Origin: Oscheius dolichura
Taxonomy: Eukaryota > Nematoda > Chromadorea > Rhabditida > Rhabditidae
DNA length: 64,000 bases
Reading direction: 5' to 3'
Assembly: GCA_932521035.1 (NCBI GenBank)
Contig: OW051494.1
Coordinates: 5,938,001 to 6,002,000, forward strand
Below the pieces are notes generated by a model. The model saw only the letters and a list, made by a program, of their open reading frames with translations, had not been told where the DNA came from and did no database searches. Numbering within the stretch: position 1 is the first letter of the stretch; each line of letters begins with the position of its first letter. The position numbers and the translations under genes were made by a program. Of the stretch, positions 1 through 11,818 are shown piece after piece.

Positions 1-135
1 CTCGTCTGATTCATCCATATCCGACCCATTTCTTCACTCTTTCCCCATAAACTGACGTAAACACATCGTAAACACTTGTCGTCAATTGACGCCCTACAGT
101 TCTCGGTTCATTCGCTTCTTGTTTTCAGCTCCCCG

Positions 136-2790
136 ATGACTTCACCCACTCCCTCTGACAATGTTCCACGGTAAGAATCTTTCATCCTATCCAACGGTCA
201 CTTTTAGAGAGTCAGACAGACAACGGCTACTGAAACCGAAGCCGCGAAGGCTCCGTCTGCCGACGATCGGCCAGTACAGCTACGGTGAGCCGTCTCCCTC
301 GACGCCCTGCAGTGTCTTCTCCTTCGACCTGCCCAATTCCCCGGCCGTCCTGCCCACTCCCAGAAACAGGTGAGATACACGTCGGTGAGGGGGTGATTCC
401 AATTCGTAAATTCCCACCATCCGTCGCGTGAGGTGGATCAATCTCCCCCTTCCTTGTCTACCAAAATCGAAATCTGTTAGAGTTGTTCAAAAAAGACGAG
501 ATAGGTTGGCTATCAGCTGATGTTCGTGAGTAGCCGAGTGTTGCCTTCAGGATGCAGAGGGCCATGAGCACCCCGGCTGAGGTGCCGTCCTCCCCCGCCT
601 CCATATTCAACTTCGACCTCCTCTACACGTCTCCCTTCGAGTTTGGATCTCAAAAAACAATCCGGTAGGTCCTATTTGTATTTGTGGCCGGTCACGTTCG
701 AATGACGCCATGTTTTGGTCTCTTCTTTCGTCTGACCAAAGGAGAATAAACTAGTCTTTGATGCGGAGACGGTCGTCGATGTTTCAGGTCGACCCCTCAG
801 ACTCCCGTCACCCCAGGTATCAAGTCGGTCCCCTTCCCCGTCCTCCCGACCATCGATGAGGCCAGAGGATCATTTAGTACCACCGCTGAGCAGGAAGAAC
901 CCTCAGAACAGTTGATACCCTCGACGACCGACTGGAAGTCCATCCGACTAGTGATGATCGTCATCTTTTTTACGAGGATACAGTTCACTGTATATTTCGC
1001 TTCCCTATTTCCCTTTATGAGAGAGGTATTCGAGGTCTCCTCCCCAAACGAATCCTATCCAGGTGGACCACAATGCGTCAGAGTATTTCTACTCGTTTAT
1101 CTCTGTCGCCTACAGTATCGGTATCGCCGGAGCGGCTCCCATTTTCGGAAAAGTCAGTAACCAGCTAGGATGTATCCGGAAGCCGTCGATCTTCTCCCTG
1201 TGGATAATGGTCCTCACCAACCTGCTCTACATGTTCCTCCACCTCTTCCCCTTCGAGGCAAGATGGGCCATGTTGGTTGCTCGTTTCCTCGCGGGGATAG
1301 CCGCCGGGGGGAATGCCCTTCTTCCAACCTACTGGACCTATGCCGCCGCCGAGCAGGACAGGTCCACCGCGGCTGCCCTCTTCGACGGCGCCTTCTGCCT
1401 CGGACTGGCATTCGGCCCAGGTATGGCTACTTCAATCCTTTTATACCATTTCCTTGGCAGGGTTCCAGTTACTTTTCGCTCCCATCGGCTACCCGGGCAT
1501 CTCCCTGGGAGGTCTTCAAGTCAACATGTACACTGTACCCGCAATGGTCTCGGTCGTCCTCCTGTCCGTCACCCTCTACCTCATGATCTTTCGTTTCACC
1601 GAAGTCCCAATGCCCCAAAAGCAGAAACGCAACTCGATCGACAGTACTGGTCAGTTCATGCCCATTCTCAAAGGCGCAAAAGAGCCATAAGTTGTAGAGA
1701 CGACACACATACCACCATGTTCACCACCCTCTGAAACCTCTAAAAACAGTCCCACCTAGTTGTGACGGCTTGAAGTTGGGCATATTATGGGCATTGTCTC
1801 GTAAAGCCTCCATTTTTCGATATAAACAGAAACGGTGGGACTATGTCCTTCGCAGCTGAAATTTGACTTCTAGGGGTTTCAAAGGGTGCGGAACATGATG
1901 ATGTAGCGTAGCCTCGAAACAACGATGGGTTCGAGCCATTAATCTAAAGTTTCAGTCTCCTCCGAATCCAGCGGTCCTGTCCTGCCTCCCTATGACAAGT
2001 TGGCCGTGTTCCTTTGCATCTTCGGCAAAATGATCCAGATGTTCGTGTACGCATGTCAGGAGACAATTGGCTCGATGTACTCGCAGCGGATGTTCGGCCT
2101 GACCCTCTCCGAGACGACGAAATTCAATTCGACACTCGTCGCGATGTCCGGCTTCCTCGGCTTTCTGTTTCTCCTTACTTATGTTTGGACCAAGACTGGC
2201 AAGAGGTGTGCCGGGTACATTAGTATCCCTACAGAGCTCCTTCAGGGTGGACAACCGAGTGGGTGTGTTGATAGGAGTCTTCGTGTGTATAGGCTTCGTC
2301 CTGTCCACCTACCCCTGGCCCTTCTACTCCGAGTTCATCGGGACTGACGACTGTCCCGAGACCTGGTGCGCCTCCACCCGTCGTATTCCGATGTGGCTGT
2401 ACTCCGTCGCCTACACAATCGTCTTCGGGGTCGGCTTCGCTCTCATGTAATCCCCCCTTTATCCCAAAATGACTCCTTTACAGGAATGTCCATCTGGCTG
2501 CCCTCTACTCGTCCGTCCTAGGACCCCGAAGACAGGGCACAATGCACGGAATAAACACTCTCCTGGCCAGCTGCAGCAGGGTCTTCGGTCCCTTGGTCAT
2601 CACGTACGCGCCCCTCCTCCTCTCGTAAATTCCTCCTAGGGACATGTACAAGTTGCTCGGCCCGAAGTATGTATGGCTGTTCCAGCTCTCCACATGGTCT
2701 CTCCTGCTCCTGGCCCTGCTCGTCTTCTACCGTCGCCTTGTCCCCTGCGTGCCCTCCTCCCCTGCCAAAGAGTCCAAGTCTCCCCAATAG
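136..2790 (+). CDS. MFS transporter, MFSD8/CLN7-like
   Basis: Ten exons (136-170, 208-369, 551-664, 788-1025, 1063-1420, 1461-1649, 1956-2205, 2246-2446, 2484-2603, 2640-2790) join in frame to 605 aa and end at TAG. A roughly 120-residue Ser/Pro-rich cytosolic N-terminus precedes hydrophobic helices. The first is RLVMIVIFFTRIQFTVYF. A second block (ISVAYSIGIAGAAPIFGKV) and the Arg-Ala-Gly pattern of LVARFLAGIAAGGNALLPTY suit a major facilitator. The order of motifs and the polar ATYWTYAAAEQDRSTA-like loop resemble lysosomal MFSD8/CLN7 proteins; the substrate cannot be read from the sequence. Introns are 36-40 nt except 181, 123 and 306 nt. The start is the first ATG after an acceptor-like TTTTCAG at 121-128. 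An AATAAA lies near 2842. I am sure of the MFS class and less sure of the subfamily. Confidence 0.75.
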
Positions 2791-3461
2791 CTTTTCCGCC
2801 TCAGAAGGGTCTCTCCCACGGGTCTATTATCAAATGATAACAAATAAACACCTCGAGCATCCCCCAGCAACGCGGGGGTGAGACAGTTTAAAAATGTGTC
2901 TTCCCGGCGCCTCCGTGGGCCCGTGGTCCCTGCTCGGAGGGAAAACCTGCGTCTCCCCGGAGGCTACACTGCCTAAGAGACAGCTTTTTTCCATGAGCTG
3001 AGGGCGTTGTTGATGAAGAGCATTCACTGATTGTTGGTCCTGCCATTGGATTCTCCTCTTTTGACTTTGTCCTTCTCCCTGTTGATCAGAATCTTCTTCA
3101 TCCGTATTTGTTTGTTCCGGGGGTGGATAAGTGAGCCGAACTCTTTGCAAATATATTACTCACTTGGATCAGTTCCAATTGCCCCTCTCTCCCAGGGAAC
3201 CAACACAAGTGGAGGTTTATTCGAGAGCAGCGGCTGCCTGCCTCCCACTGAACAATAGTAATCCCAGAGAAGAGGGCCCTCCAGGTGACTACTACCAATG
3301 TCAACCGATTGAAATGCCTCGATCCCCCGTGAAATTACACTTGATCGCCGGTGCCGCGGGTATCATGCCGCCTTGTCCGACAGTATTGGCATTGTTTCTC
3401 CTCAAAACCGAGGGCCGCGGCCTCTCGAGATCAGTTCGCAAACTGTCAGTCCAGCCGCGCC
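2791..3461. other. intergenic, 671 bp
   Basis: This stretch holds the 3' UTR of the transporter (AATAAA near 2842) and the upstream region of the next gene. Short open frames exist on both strands but none has splice-consistent continuation. Confidence 0.6.
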
Positions 3462-5029
3462 ATGCCGCCAGCACACAGATTCATCGAAAAACCGCTCAGG
3501 TATAGATAATCCCGGCATGGTGTCCTCCTCCTCTCCCTCTTCCCCATACGTAGACTGTCTTCTATTCCCAGGAGCGACGCGTTAGCCGAAGCCAAGGCAC
3601 TTCTCGAATTTTCCAAAGACAAAACCTGGCAACAATTGGCCAAATCTCACGCCGACCAGATCCTCGAGGCTCCCTACTGTGAGAGGTAACCGCGCCCCAC
3701 GGCCAAACGAAAGAGTTCAGATTGACAGAAGAGGAATTGGAGAAGAGCCCGATGTCTTACAGAGACAACTACCGTACCCATTATAGGAGCCGATCGGTCG
3801 ACCTCGGATGCATCTCCAAGTGAGTTCCCGTCCTCCTCCCCTCGAAGGCCATGTTCAGTGAGAAGTACCTGTCCCGCTGGAGCCGGGAGAACACCCCCAT
3901 ACGAAGTGCGGAGACATACGAACGGAATGTACGCAGAAGTTACACGCCGGTGAGAGAAATCTCCGGAATCGAGGTGAGTACGGTAGGCGCCGGGGGAAGT
4001 TGTCTGAACATAGGAAGAGCCGGGCGAGAGCGAACAAAAAACGGACGAGGTGACTTCCTTTTTCTATTTTTACACCCACGCCTGTCAGTTGCTCCGTGGA
4101 AACTAACCCCGTCCCCCGACAAGAGACACAGTTCACGCTCCCCTGCCGATTACCGGCTATAAACTGGGTCGCATGCTGCCCGAGGTGTAACAAATCCTTT
4201 TCGTAAACAAGCTCTGCCCCTTCTGAAGCTATCCCCCCTTCCCCTTTGATCTCTTCCCCGTAGAGTAGATGGATTCCAGAAAGTCGACGACAACAGATAC
4301 GGAGTTCGAGCCAGGACGCCGCTGGCCATGGTGACGACCCCCTATCACACGAATATCCACTATAGGTCAGAGCAGGAACCCTTCAGGTACGGCCCCTCCC
4401 CCGGCCGAAACGAGAGACAAATTCCAGGAAATATGACATTTTCGGCATCAGGACATGGAGTTACCCCATCTACAAGTGAGTCGCCTTTGTTTGTTCGCCG
4501 CTCGACGTTCGACTGAATTTTGTTTAGCCGGTGACGGGGGACACTTTTTAGACGCGGGTTCACAACAGACCATTCGAGGGGGAGAGATGATCACTTTGCA
4601 GATATGTCTACGGCCGGACACAGGACTTCAGGAGACCCTATAGTTATCGGACGGACGAGAAGCTGTACGGGAGGACGCCGCTCTACACGCCCCCGCAGAT
4701 GACGGCCGAGAGCCGGCCGATCACCACCAGAAGGGGGTATGTGTCCTTGTATCAGTCCCTAACCCTTTCCAGATATTCGGGGTATAATTACCTGGCCACG
4801 GAGACGAATTTCGACATCGCCAGCCGGCCCCAGAGCCTCAAGAGCTACATGTACACAAAGAACTACCTCGGCACCTGGTCAGTCGGCTGCCCTTCCCCGC
4901 TGACTCGGCCCTTTCAGTTCTGCCCCCTGGTACTGGAGCTACTACGGGAACAGCTCCCTGCGCCACTTCAACAGCTACCGGCCCCACAACTACACCCCGT
5001 CGACGGCCAGTTGGTCCCGCTACTATTGA
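3462..5029 (+). CDS. Tyr/Arg-rich protein of unknown family
   Basis: Eleven exons (3462-3499, 3572-3685, 3721-3819, 3859-3973, 4018-4049, 4124-4186, 4264-4386, 4428-4475, 4602-4736, 4773-4877, 4918-5029) give 327 aa with every junction in phase. The N-terminal quarter is helical and charged (ALAEAKALLEFSKDKTWQ). The rest is very rich in Tyr, Arg, Pro and Ser with repeated Y-x(1-3)-R/Y spacing, for example YRDNYRTHYRSRS, RPYSYRTDEKLYGRTP and a C-terminus of WYWSYYGNSS to WSRYY. There is no signal peptide or membrane segment. I do not recognise the family. The composition would suit a filament-, sarcomere- or microtubule-associated structural protein, but that is only a guess. Exons 5 and 6 (4018-4186) rest on phase logic alone and are the least certain. 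Confidence 0.7.
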
Positions 5030-5140
5030 ACCACCCCCACCCGTAGTCCGCCCCCGGACTATCCGCTTCACATATAGCTGCCAGTATTTCCTGTGTCCCT
5101 GTAAATAGCCTAGCCACGTGCTCTTTTCGATCGAATGAAT

Positions 5141-6249
5141 TCATTCTCTCATCACTCCCCGCTGCGGGTTCTCGTTCACTTTCAACTGGAAGATGTCCGG
5201 CCGGCTGTAGTGGCCCACGCAGTCCAGGTCGAATTTGCCTTTGGTTATCGTCGACAGGTCGACGTTTGTATACCTAAAGAGGGTGTATATCTGGGGATGA
5301 GGAGGAACGAACCGTATCATCTCCCCGGAAAAGTCGGGTTCGATGAGGACTGTCCCCAAAGGATCAACGGCGCATGACCCTCCCCTTATCAGGACTTGCT
5401 CGTCTCCGTGTTTCTTCCTCAAGGCGTGACCCTCTGGATAATCCGAGGCCTTGAGGAACTGGCACGCTGAGAGGACGAAGCACCGTCCTTCGAGAGCTAT
5501 CGTCCGCATTGTGGATAGCCACACCTCCCGGTCATCCACGGTCGGGGCCAGGTACAGCTGGATCCCTGAAGAGATAAAGCCATTGGAGGAGTGAGGAGGA
5601 TGGTGCCTTTGCTATATAGATGCAGGCGCATCATCGGAATGTAGGACTCCCAACAAATCGCGCTGCCGATCCTCCCCATGTCCGTCTCGAACACCTTGAA
5701 TGGATCACATCGGAGGTGGACAAGAGACTCACCGGCATTGTGCTTCCGTCTCCCTGGCCCCAAATACACCTCTCCATCGCGGTAGGCAGTATTTTTCTAT
5801 GCTTGCCCAAGTATTTCTCAGGTGAATAGAAGAAGACGGAGCAGTAGAGGGTGTCTCCGTCCCTCTCGATCACCCCAACAACCAAGTGGACCCCGTGCCT
5901 CGTCGCGGCGTCTGCCATCCTCTCGGACTCCGGTCCATATTCTTCGATAGAACTGTCAAAGTACCTGAAATGACCCTTCTAAAACTATGAAATACCAGCT
6001 AACCTCGCGTATTCCTCTCTTCCCTCGGCTGACCGTGTCCCCAACACTATTCCAAAATCATTCCATTTCGGGTAGCCACCGACAAATCCTTCTGGAAGAA
6101 CAGTTTCCCAGGGAAAAGTCCCGCTTACCGGGGAAGAGAATGAGTTTCGCTCCGTGTTCGGCGGCCTCTTCAACGAGTCTCTCCAATTTGTCGAGGGTGG
6201 CCGGCGTATTATAGAGGATGGTACCGGCCTGGACGAGTGCAACGGACAT
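5141..6249 (-). CDS. nitrilase-family carbon-nitrogen hydrolase
   Basis: Five exons (6249-6129, 6091-6004, 5964-5733, 5694-5607, 5565-5141) give 317 aa, a normal nitrilase length. The catalytic triad is visible: Glu in [15 protein letters not shown], Lys in [11 protein letters not shown] and Cys in [11 protein letters not shown]. The family hydrolyses nitriles or amides through a cysteine thioester intermediate. The long N-terminal module and the WES after Cys favour the true nitrilase branch (C. elegans nit-1 type) over NIT2 or beta-ureidopropionase. The fourth intron (5606-5566) starts GC rather than GT: the frame reads K-G-I-Q-L-Y-L-A-P only if GC..AG is used. The start is the only in-frame ATG, giving MSVALVQAG, the usual beta-strand opening. 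The exact substrate is unknown. Confidence 0.9.
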
Positions 6250-6371
6250 TCTGAATAGCGGGATGTATCCATGTCGTCCTCCTCCTCCATGTTATAAGGT
6301 CCCCGCCTACGTGACAATTGCCACTTTCCAGTGGTCTTTGCTCCCATGGGAACTGTTCAAGGTGACGCCAC

Positions 6372-6813
6372 TTACCGCTCGTACTCTGTGTTTAACCTGC
6401 CCGGGACAGCACCCGCCAGCTGGAAAGGGCTGTCGGCCTGCTCGGTCTTGATCTCCCTCATCTGCAACCGTGTCTTTTCCGTCTTTCTCCCAGATACCTC
6501 GTGTGGCCCGGGAATATTGATGGCGTTGAGCAGCTCGTTGTATTGTTGTTGTATGTCGGCGGCCTCCGTCTCCTCCCCACCCGTCGCCTTCGTCTTCTGC
6601 TGCTCCGATAAGAACTAAACGGATCCGCGTCGTGCCCCCCCTCGCGACTACCTGTACAAAGTGGGCCTTGTGGTGGACATTGAGGTGGTTCCTCATGGTG
6701 TTCGTGCCTCCGTCCGTCTGCCGCTTAACGCTTTTCCCACAGAGAATACACTGGCAGAACTCCTCACCGCAAATAAAGAACTTTTCATATTTGGAGACTC
6801 GTCTGCTGGGCAT
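6372..6813 (-). CDS. small BED-type zinc-finger protein
   Basis: Three exons (6813-6652, 6614-6498, 6461-6372) give 122 aa. Residues 8-50 form a BED finger: aromatic YEKFF, C-x2-C in CILC, then H-x3-H in HLNVHH. The rest is acidic/Gln-rich (DIQQQYNELLNAIN) and ends in MREIKTEQADSP, where IKTE looks like a possible sumoylation site. BED fingers bind DNA and often come from hAT transposases, but no transposase core follows, so this is either a stand-alone regulator or a domesticated fragment. It lies between the nitrilase and the CHP gene on the same strand, with gaps of 122 and 143 bp. Confidence 0.7.
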
Positions 6814-6938
6814 GGAAATGTAGGCGATAAGCTTTTAGTGGCGGTAACTGGACTGCAACTGGGGCGGCCCCTTCCGTGGATCGATGTTGCCGGAAGTCGG
6901 AAGCAGAGGGGGGCGAGGGCGCGTGTGAAAGTAAAATC

Positions 6939-6944
6939 TTTATT
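6939..6944 (-). promoter_or_regulatory. poly(A) signal of the CHP gene
   Basis: AATAAA on the minus strand, 12 nt after the stop codon, so the 3' UTR is very short. Confidence 0.7.
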
Positions 6945-6956
6945 AAGGGGACGGGA

Positions 6957-8759
6957 TTACGTGAGAAAGCGGAAGGACATCTTCTGCTCGATGTCAGTCT
7001 TTTCCATGGCCTGAAAACAATGTCTCCCCCTCTAATTATTCTGTTGTTCCCCTACATTACAGAACTCCTGGAAGGTGATGCAGCCGTCCCCGTCGCGGTC
7101 GGCCTCCCGCATTGTCCGGTCGGCGATGGAATTGACCTGCTCCTCGGGCACATTCGCCCCGATCATCATCTGCAAGGGGGCCGTTACTGGAGCAGGGGGC
7201 GAGGGGGCACCTGGAGGATATCCTTGAACTCGTCCTTGGTGATGGTGCCGCTCTTGTTGAGGTCGTACATGGTGAAGGCGACTGAAATGGCTAATTGGCC
7301 TCGGGAGGACAGGAGGTGTCACATTTGAGCTTGGCCTCCCGGCTGTTCCAGGCGTGTGGCTTGTTTTTGTTGATGGGCCGGAAGTGGCTGAGCACTTTGA
7401 CAAAGTCCTTGAAGTAGACGCGTCTTCTCTCCATCACCCTGAATCGCCGTCTTATTTGCCTGGGAGCGGGATCAGATTGCAGCGGGAGGCCGTTTCCCTC
7501 TCCGGCCGAACTCCTCGTCTCTCGTTTGACACATCGCTGTTTGTGTTATATTAAGTGTCAGCCCCCTGTCTCCTCCTCCTCCTCTCCTCCCCTAAATCTC
7601 CTGCCCCCTCCCCTCATCCGTAATTTATTAATTCCCTCGACTTTTGAGGTATTTTCGAGGCTCATAATTTTCAGCGAGCACGGCGCCTGGGAATCGACGG
7701 ACAATTACGGAGGCTCGACATCTCCCGGCCACTTCTGAAGCCCGTCAAGAGTCTAACGAGGTCCGGCTATTGTCCCCGTCATATGTCCCGCTGTAATCCC
7801 CCCGGATTGCCCATCCCGTCCTCTGTCCCTAACTCACTCAGCATCTGCGAAGAAAGCCTCGATTATTCTCTGTCCGAGGGGGTTCTGCTGCAGCTCCGTG
7901 ATGCTTTGGAAGTCGCCCTAAAAGTCATCTTTTATTAGCCGGGGGGACGGGGGCAGACAGACCTCGGTGAGGAAGTGCTCATTGGTGGTCTTGTCGATGT
8001 GCGTCGAGAGCGAGATGAACCGGCTGTAGAGGGTCAGGATGCCCTTCCTCGACACTGGAATCGGTCATTTCGGAATGCCGCCCATCAGCCCAGCTGAGTG
8101 CTTTCTCCTCGAAAAAAGGGCCTCCAGGGAATCGGAGATTTATGCATAAGCCGGAGGGGCGGATATAACGGCGGTTCGCACGCCTCCACGAGAAGCTTCA
8201 GAAGTCGCAGCTGTCTAATCACGACCTCCCCCCAATAAAAACGGCCTCGGCCCTCCAATGACGCGTACATCCGCCTTTTCATTTGGGGTGTCTCTTGTGA
8301 GAAATGAGCACCATTCACCGGGGTCGCCTCGGTAACACCCTCTAATCCATGAAATTGTCTGGTTCCTCACGCGACCCGATCCTCCAAAAACAGCTCGAGT
8401 CCATCCCTTATCTCTTACCCCCGTGGCCATCGATTCCCCTTTGAAATCAGATGGTCTCCCCCCTGGTTAGGGCCCGTTTTGGGAGGGACAAAAGCACTCT
8501 GCCTCAATTGTTTTGGGCCCATTTGGCAGAAACAAAACTCAGGCAGAAAGTCGTCCATATGTATGCACATGACGCACTGCCATTTCCGCGCATTAGGCAC
8601 TCTTCTTCCCGGCACCTACGCTTTATGGCAATCAACAGATTTTACGGCTTCTCTCAAACGGGCAGGGATATGTTTAATGTTTTAGAAAAACTCACGTCCG
8701 GACTCGATGCTGAGCTTCTCAAGCTCAAGTTCCGGCAGTTGTGAACTTCCTTGGCCCAT
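6957..8759 (-). CDS. calcineurin B homologous protein (CHP1-like)
   Basis: Seven exons (8759-8696, 8054-7963, 7917-7838, 7438-7323, 7281-7211, 7169-7056, 7010-6957) give 196 aa; human CHP1 is 195. MGQGSS at the N-terminus fits N-myristoylation. LTLYSRFISL, NPLGQRIIEAFF and VLSHFRPI match the family's N-lobe. EF-hand 3 (DLNKSGTITKDE) and EF-hand 4 (DRDGDGCITFQE) have complete 12-residue calcium loops, while the two N-terminal hands are degenerate, as in CHP. The C-terminus TDIEQKMSFRFLT also matches. CHP proteins are calcium-dependent cofactors of Na+/H+ exchangers (pbo-1/chpf-1 type in C. elegans). The first intron (638 bp) and third (399 bp) are long for this window and may carry regulatory sequence. 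The poly(A) signal is at 6944-6939. Confidence 0.92.
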
Positions 8760-8906
8760 GTGCGAGTGACTAGCCGGCTCCAGCGACGACTACTACTGCC
8801 TTATCACCCGGTTAGTTATCACCACGCGTCCCGGCAGAGGAATTGAGAATATGCTCCAATTGAATCAAATATCGTGCAGGAATAACTCGTCTTTCAGACT
8901 TCCGCC

Positions 8907-9198
8907 ATGACCTCCTGGGCAGGGCAGCAAAAAAGGGACTTTATGGAGGTTTTCCCCAAGTTTTCTACTTATATCAATTAGGCTGCTTTAGGTTGATCCT
9001 CCGAGGACAGAAAAAGACTTTTACAACAATTATGATCCTATGGTTGGTATTGGAACAGCCATAGTGCTTTGCGTCTTTTTCTTTATTGTTACGGTGAAGT
9101 CTTGTATCCGCTACACCGTCCGAAAGTGGCAAATGTACCACTTTTATAAAAATATGGAGAAGGAAGCTGATGGGCCACCTTCTGTTCAAATTGCATAA
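8907..9198 (+). CDS. small single-pass membrane protein
   Basis: Two exons (8907-8948 and 8992-9198) joined by a 43-nt intron give 82 aa. A short polar N-terminus (DPPRTEKDFYNNYDP) is followed by one transmembrane helix (VGIGTAIVLCVFFFIVTV) and a basic-aromatic tail (KSCIRYTVRKWQMYHFYK), which predicts an outside-N, cytosolic-C orientation. The donor (GTTTTC) is weak, so exon 1 is less certain than exon 2. A TTTCAG 9 nt before the ATG could be a trans-splice acceptor. I do not recognise the family. It converges on the ZnT9 gene, and AATAAA at about 9257 is its likely poly(A) signal. Confidence 0.55.
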
Positions 9199-9433
9199 TA
9201 TCTAATACCGTTAGTGCCTCTAATTATTTCTGCTCCATTTCTTACGGGAACTATTTTCTAAATAAATATGCGAAGTTTTATTCTTTTTTTCCTTACAATT
9301 TATACATACGAGTTTAAATACGAATTCGGATAATAAGAATACCTGATAGTCACCGGGGAAATGGCTAAGTGAGGGACCGGGCAGAAACATAGAAATAAAC
9401 ACAACCTCAGTATATAAATGTTCCCGTATCATG

Positions 9434-11461
9434 CTATAATGCTTCAAGATCCACATGCCGAATATCAGGATGTTTTCTTGTAATTTCGCTTTCAATTCGA
9501 TCGATCTCATCACCCAGACGATCAATAATTTTTTCACCATGTTCTTCCATAAACGTTTCCAGTTGGTCTTCGTTCTCAATGTTTCTTACTTCCTAGAAAA
9601 AAATCTTAGAAAAGAGTATTGCAATCGTACCGTCAATAAGGATGGCAGGTCTACGCTATGTGCGAGATACGCCCGTGTTATTGCTCTGCCATTAAAATCT
9701 AATTCAGCCTAAACCAGAATAGAATAAGAATATAAAAGCAAACCTTAAATCGTGATTGTTCCACACCAAGGGCGGTGGCTTTCACATCATGCACCGACCT
9801 GGGAGGAAATAATCTATATTGATAAATTACAAATACCTAATAACCGGATCGTTATTGAGACGGCAGACGATATCATCTGTTATCCTTTTAGGTAAACTTC
9901 GTCCAACAAGATGAGCAGCATTTGTTCTTATAATGAAGGAGGCTACCGTACCTATGTAAACAGTATTTAATTTTTATAGTGAAATTTACCAAGAAGTATT
10001 CCGATACATATAGAACCACACGCGTCGGGTATGGGAGAATTAAAAATGGTAGATGCTGAAACTGCACATAAGGCGATCAACACCTAATAATAATTTGACA
10101 CATTTAAATGTTTAAATTACCCCCGAAACAGCAGCAGTATCTTCAAGAAGAACTACATTTAATGAAGGGTCCGCAGCTGTTTTGACATAGTTGATTATGG
10201 ATAACCCCGCTTTCGTTGCCTTCTTATTGACTTCTCTATATGCCGTAATTGCTGAAGCACCTTGAAAACAGAACGACATTATTAAGGCGTAGTAGGCCTA
10301 AAATAAAGTAAAACAAGAAACTAATAAAAAGTGTCAAGCAAAATCCTAAAGCTTACATATGTCAAGGGTTCCAAAGCAGACGGATGTAAAATTCCGCTAA
10401 CGCCATGATAGATCGATAGACCACAACCAAATGCCATAATACCGCATCCAGAAATAAGGGAAGTTACATACCTCATATTTCCTTAAAACATAGCTTAATT
10501 CACTAAGAGCATTGTAACCAGTTTAAATAACATACCATAACCATACGGGAATAGTGTGTCTGGATTTCGGGCAGAATATCGTATACCGAGTAATAAAATC
10601 ATCTGATTACATGTGTCCATTAAACTATGAATTGCTTCAGCAAATAATGACTTAGATCCAGTTAAATAGGCTGCGGTAAACTAAAAAAAACTTCAAAAGA
10701 TTTAAGGGTGATTACCTTCATGGCCATATCACAAGCATTCAATGTGAAAGCAATGGCTACTACCCTATCAGCTCCCTGAAACCTTGATAAATCTTGTAGA
10801 AGAAACAAAAACCTTATTTCCTGTCGATGTTGTTTCTACTCGCATTCGCATTCGCATTCTCTCGGCATCTGTTAACTCCTTACTCATAGCTACCAGAGGA
10901 CGTCTATGTGCATCCAACGCTTCACTACTTCCATGAACCTTTGAAAGATATATTTATCATTGAGCGTGTACCTTGAGAGCCTTATGATATACATCGGTTA
11001 ATGCGTAGAGATTATTGATGTTGCTTGATCCAATAGCTTTCTCTGAAACGGACTTACTAAGTTTTGGTCTTGTATGGCTAGGTAAATCATCAAAATCCGT
11101 TTCTCTGAAAAAAAAACACGCAATATATACAAACGTTATCCTACTTTAATCCAAATTCGGCCATAGCACGAAGCTGATCAATTTTGTCACTATCATATGT
11201 GCGTATTCGCTTTGATACACGGGCAACCTGTAATCTGTGCGGTGTGAAATTGCTTGGGCATACTTTAAAAAGACGTCGTTTTTCCTCATTACTAGAAGAA
11301 CTGCTATCACCTTGGCTGGATAAAAACCTAGTGTTCAATAGATGAATGCTTATCAATTTCCTCCTCCAGGCTGCAATCTTAGGTATATATTGAAGAAGAA
11401 CATTACCTGCACCGTTATTTCCGATTAAAAAAGGACGCTGAAGATGAAAAGCACAATACAT
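9434..11461 (-). CDS. zinc transporter 9 (SLC30A9) homologue
   Basis: About eleven exons on the minus strand; the first are 11461-11145, 11104-10972, 10938-10813, 10775-10716, 10680-10536 and 10481 onward. The N-terminal 100 residues are Ser/Arg-rich and resemble a mitochondrial presequence. The cation-efflux core follows with EAIHSLMDTCNQ (H-x3-D), FPYGYGNMRYVTSLISG, GCGLSIYHGVSGILHP and VVLLEDTAAVSG. The C-terminal domain ends in HGEKIIDRLGDE and RKHPDIRHVDLEAL, which is diagnostic of ZnT9. ZnT9 exports zinc from mitochondria in animals. Every junction keeps the frame. Codon use is AT-rich, unlike the GC-rich genes to the left. Confidence 0.93.
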
Positions 11462-11818
11462 TTTTCGATACCTATATTATTCTCTATTCAATCAAAATGC
11501 ATGTCCTGCAAACGGCGATATATAGAGACAATGCTTCAAAGTGGCGTTAAGCGAAAAAGAGTCCCCAGTGGTGCGACGCTGCACACCACACTATGAGCCG
11601 GCTCATATGTGATGAAGACATTTGAAAGTTTATCGGTTGTCCGTCTCAGAACCTATGGATACCACAATACTGATTTGAAACAGCCGAATATATAATAAAT
11701 AATCGATAGAAATACAAGATTTATAGACAGTACGTGACAGCAACAACGAGTAAATTCGAATAAACCACTCGTACACTAAATTCTACCAGTAAAACATATA
11801 AACGCTGTCTCCTCCATA
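11462..11818. other. intergenic, 357 bp, between two minus-strand genes
   Basis: AT-rich apart from a short GC-rich palindromic patch near 11570 (GTGCGACGCTGCAC). No gene seen. Confidence 0.5.

Noticed and set aside
1880-1945. GGGTTCGAGCC B-box-like sequence in an intron, suggesting a tRNA
   Set aside because: No matching A box and no pairing acceptor stem around it.
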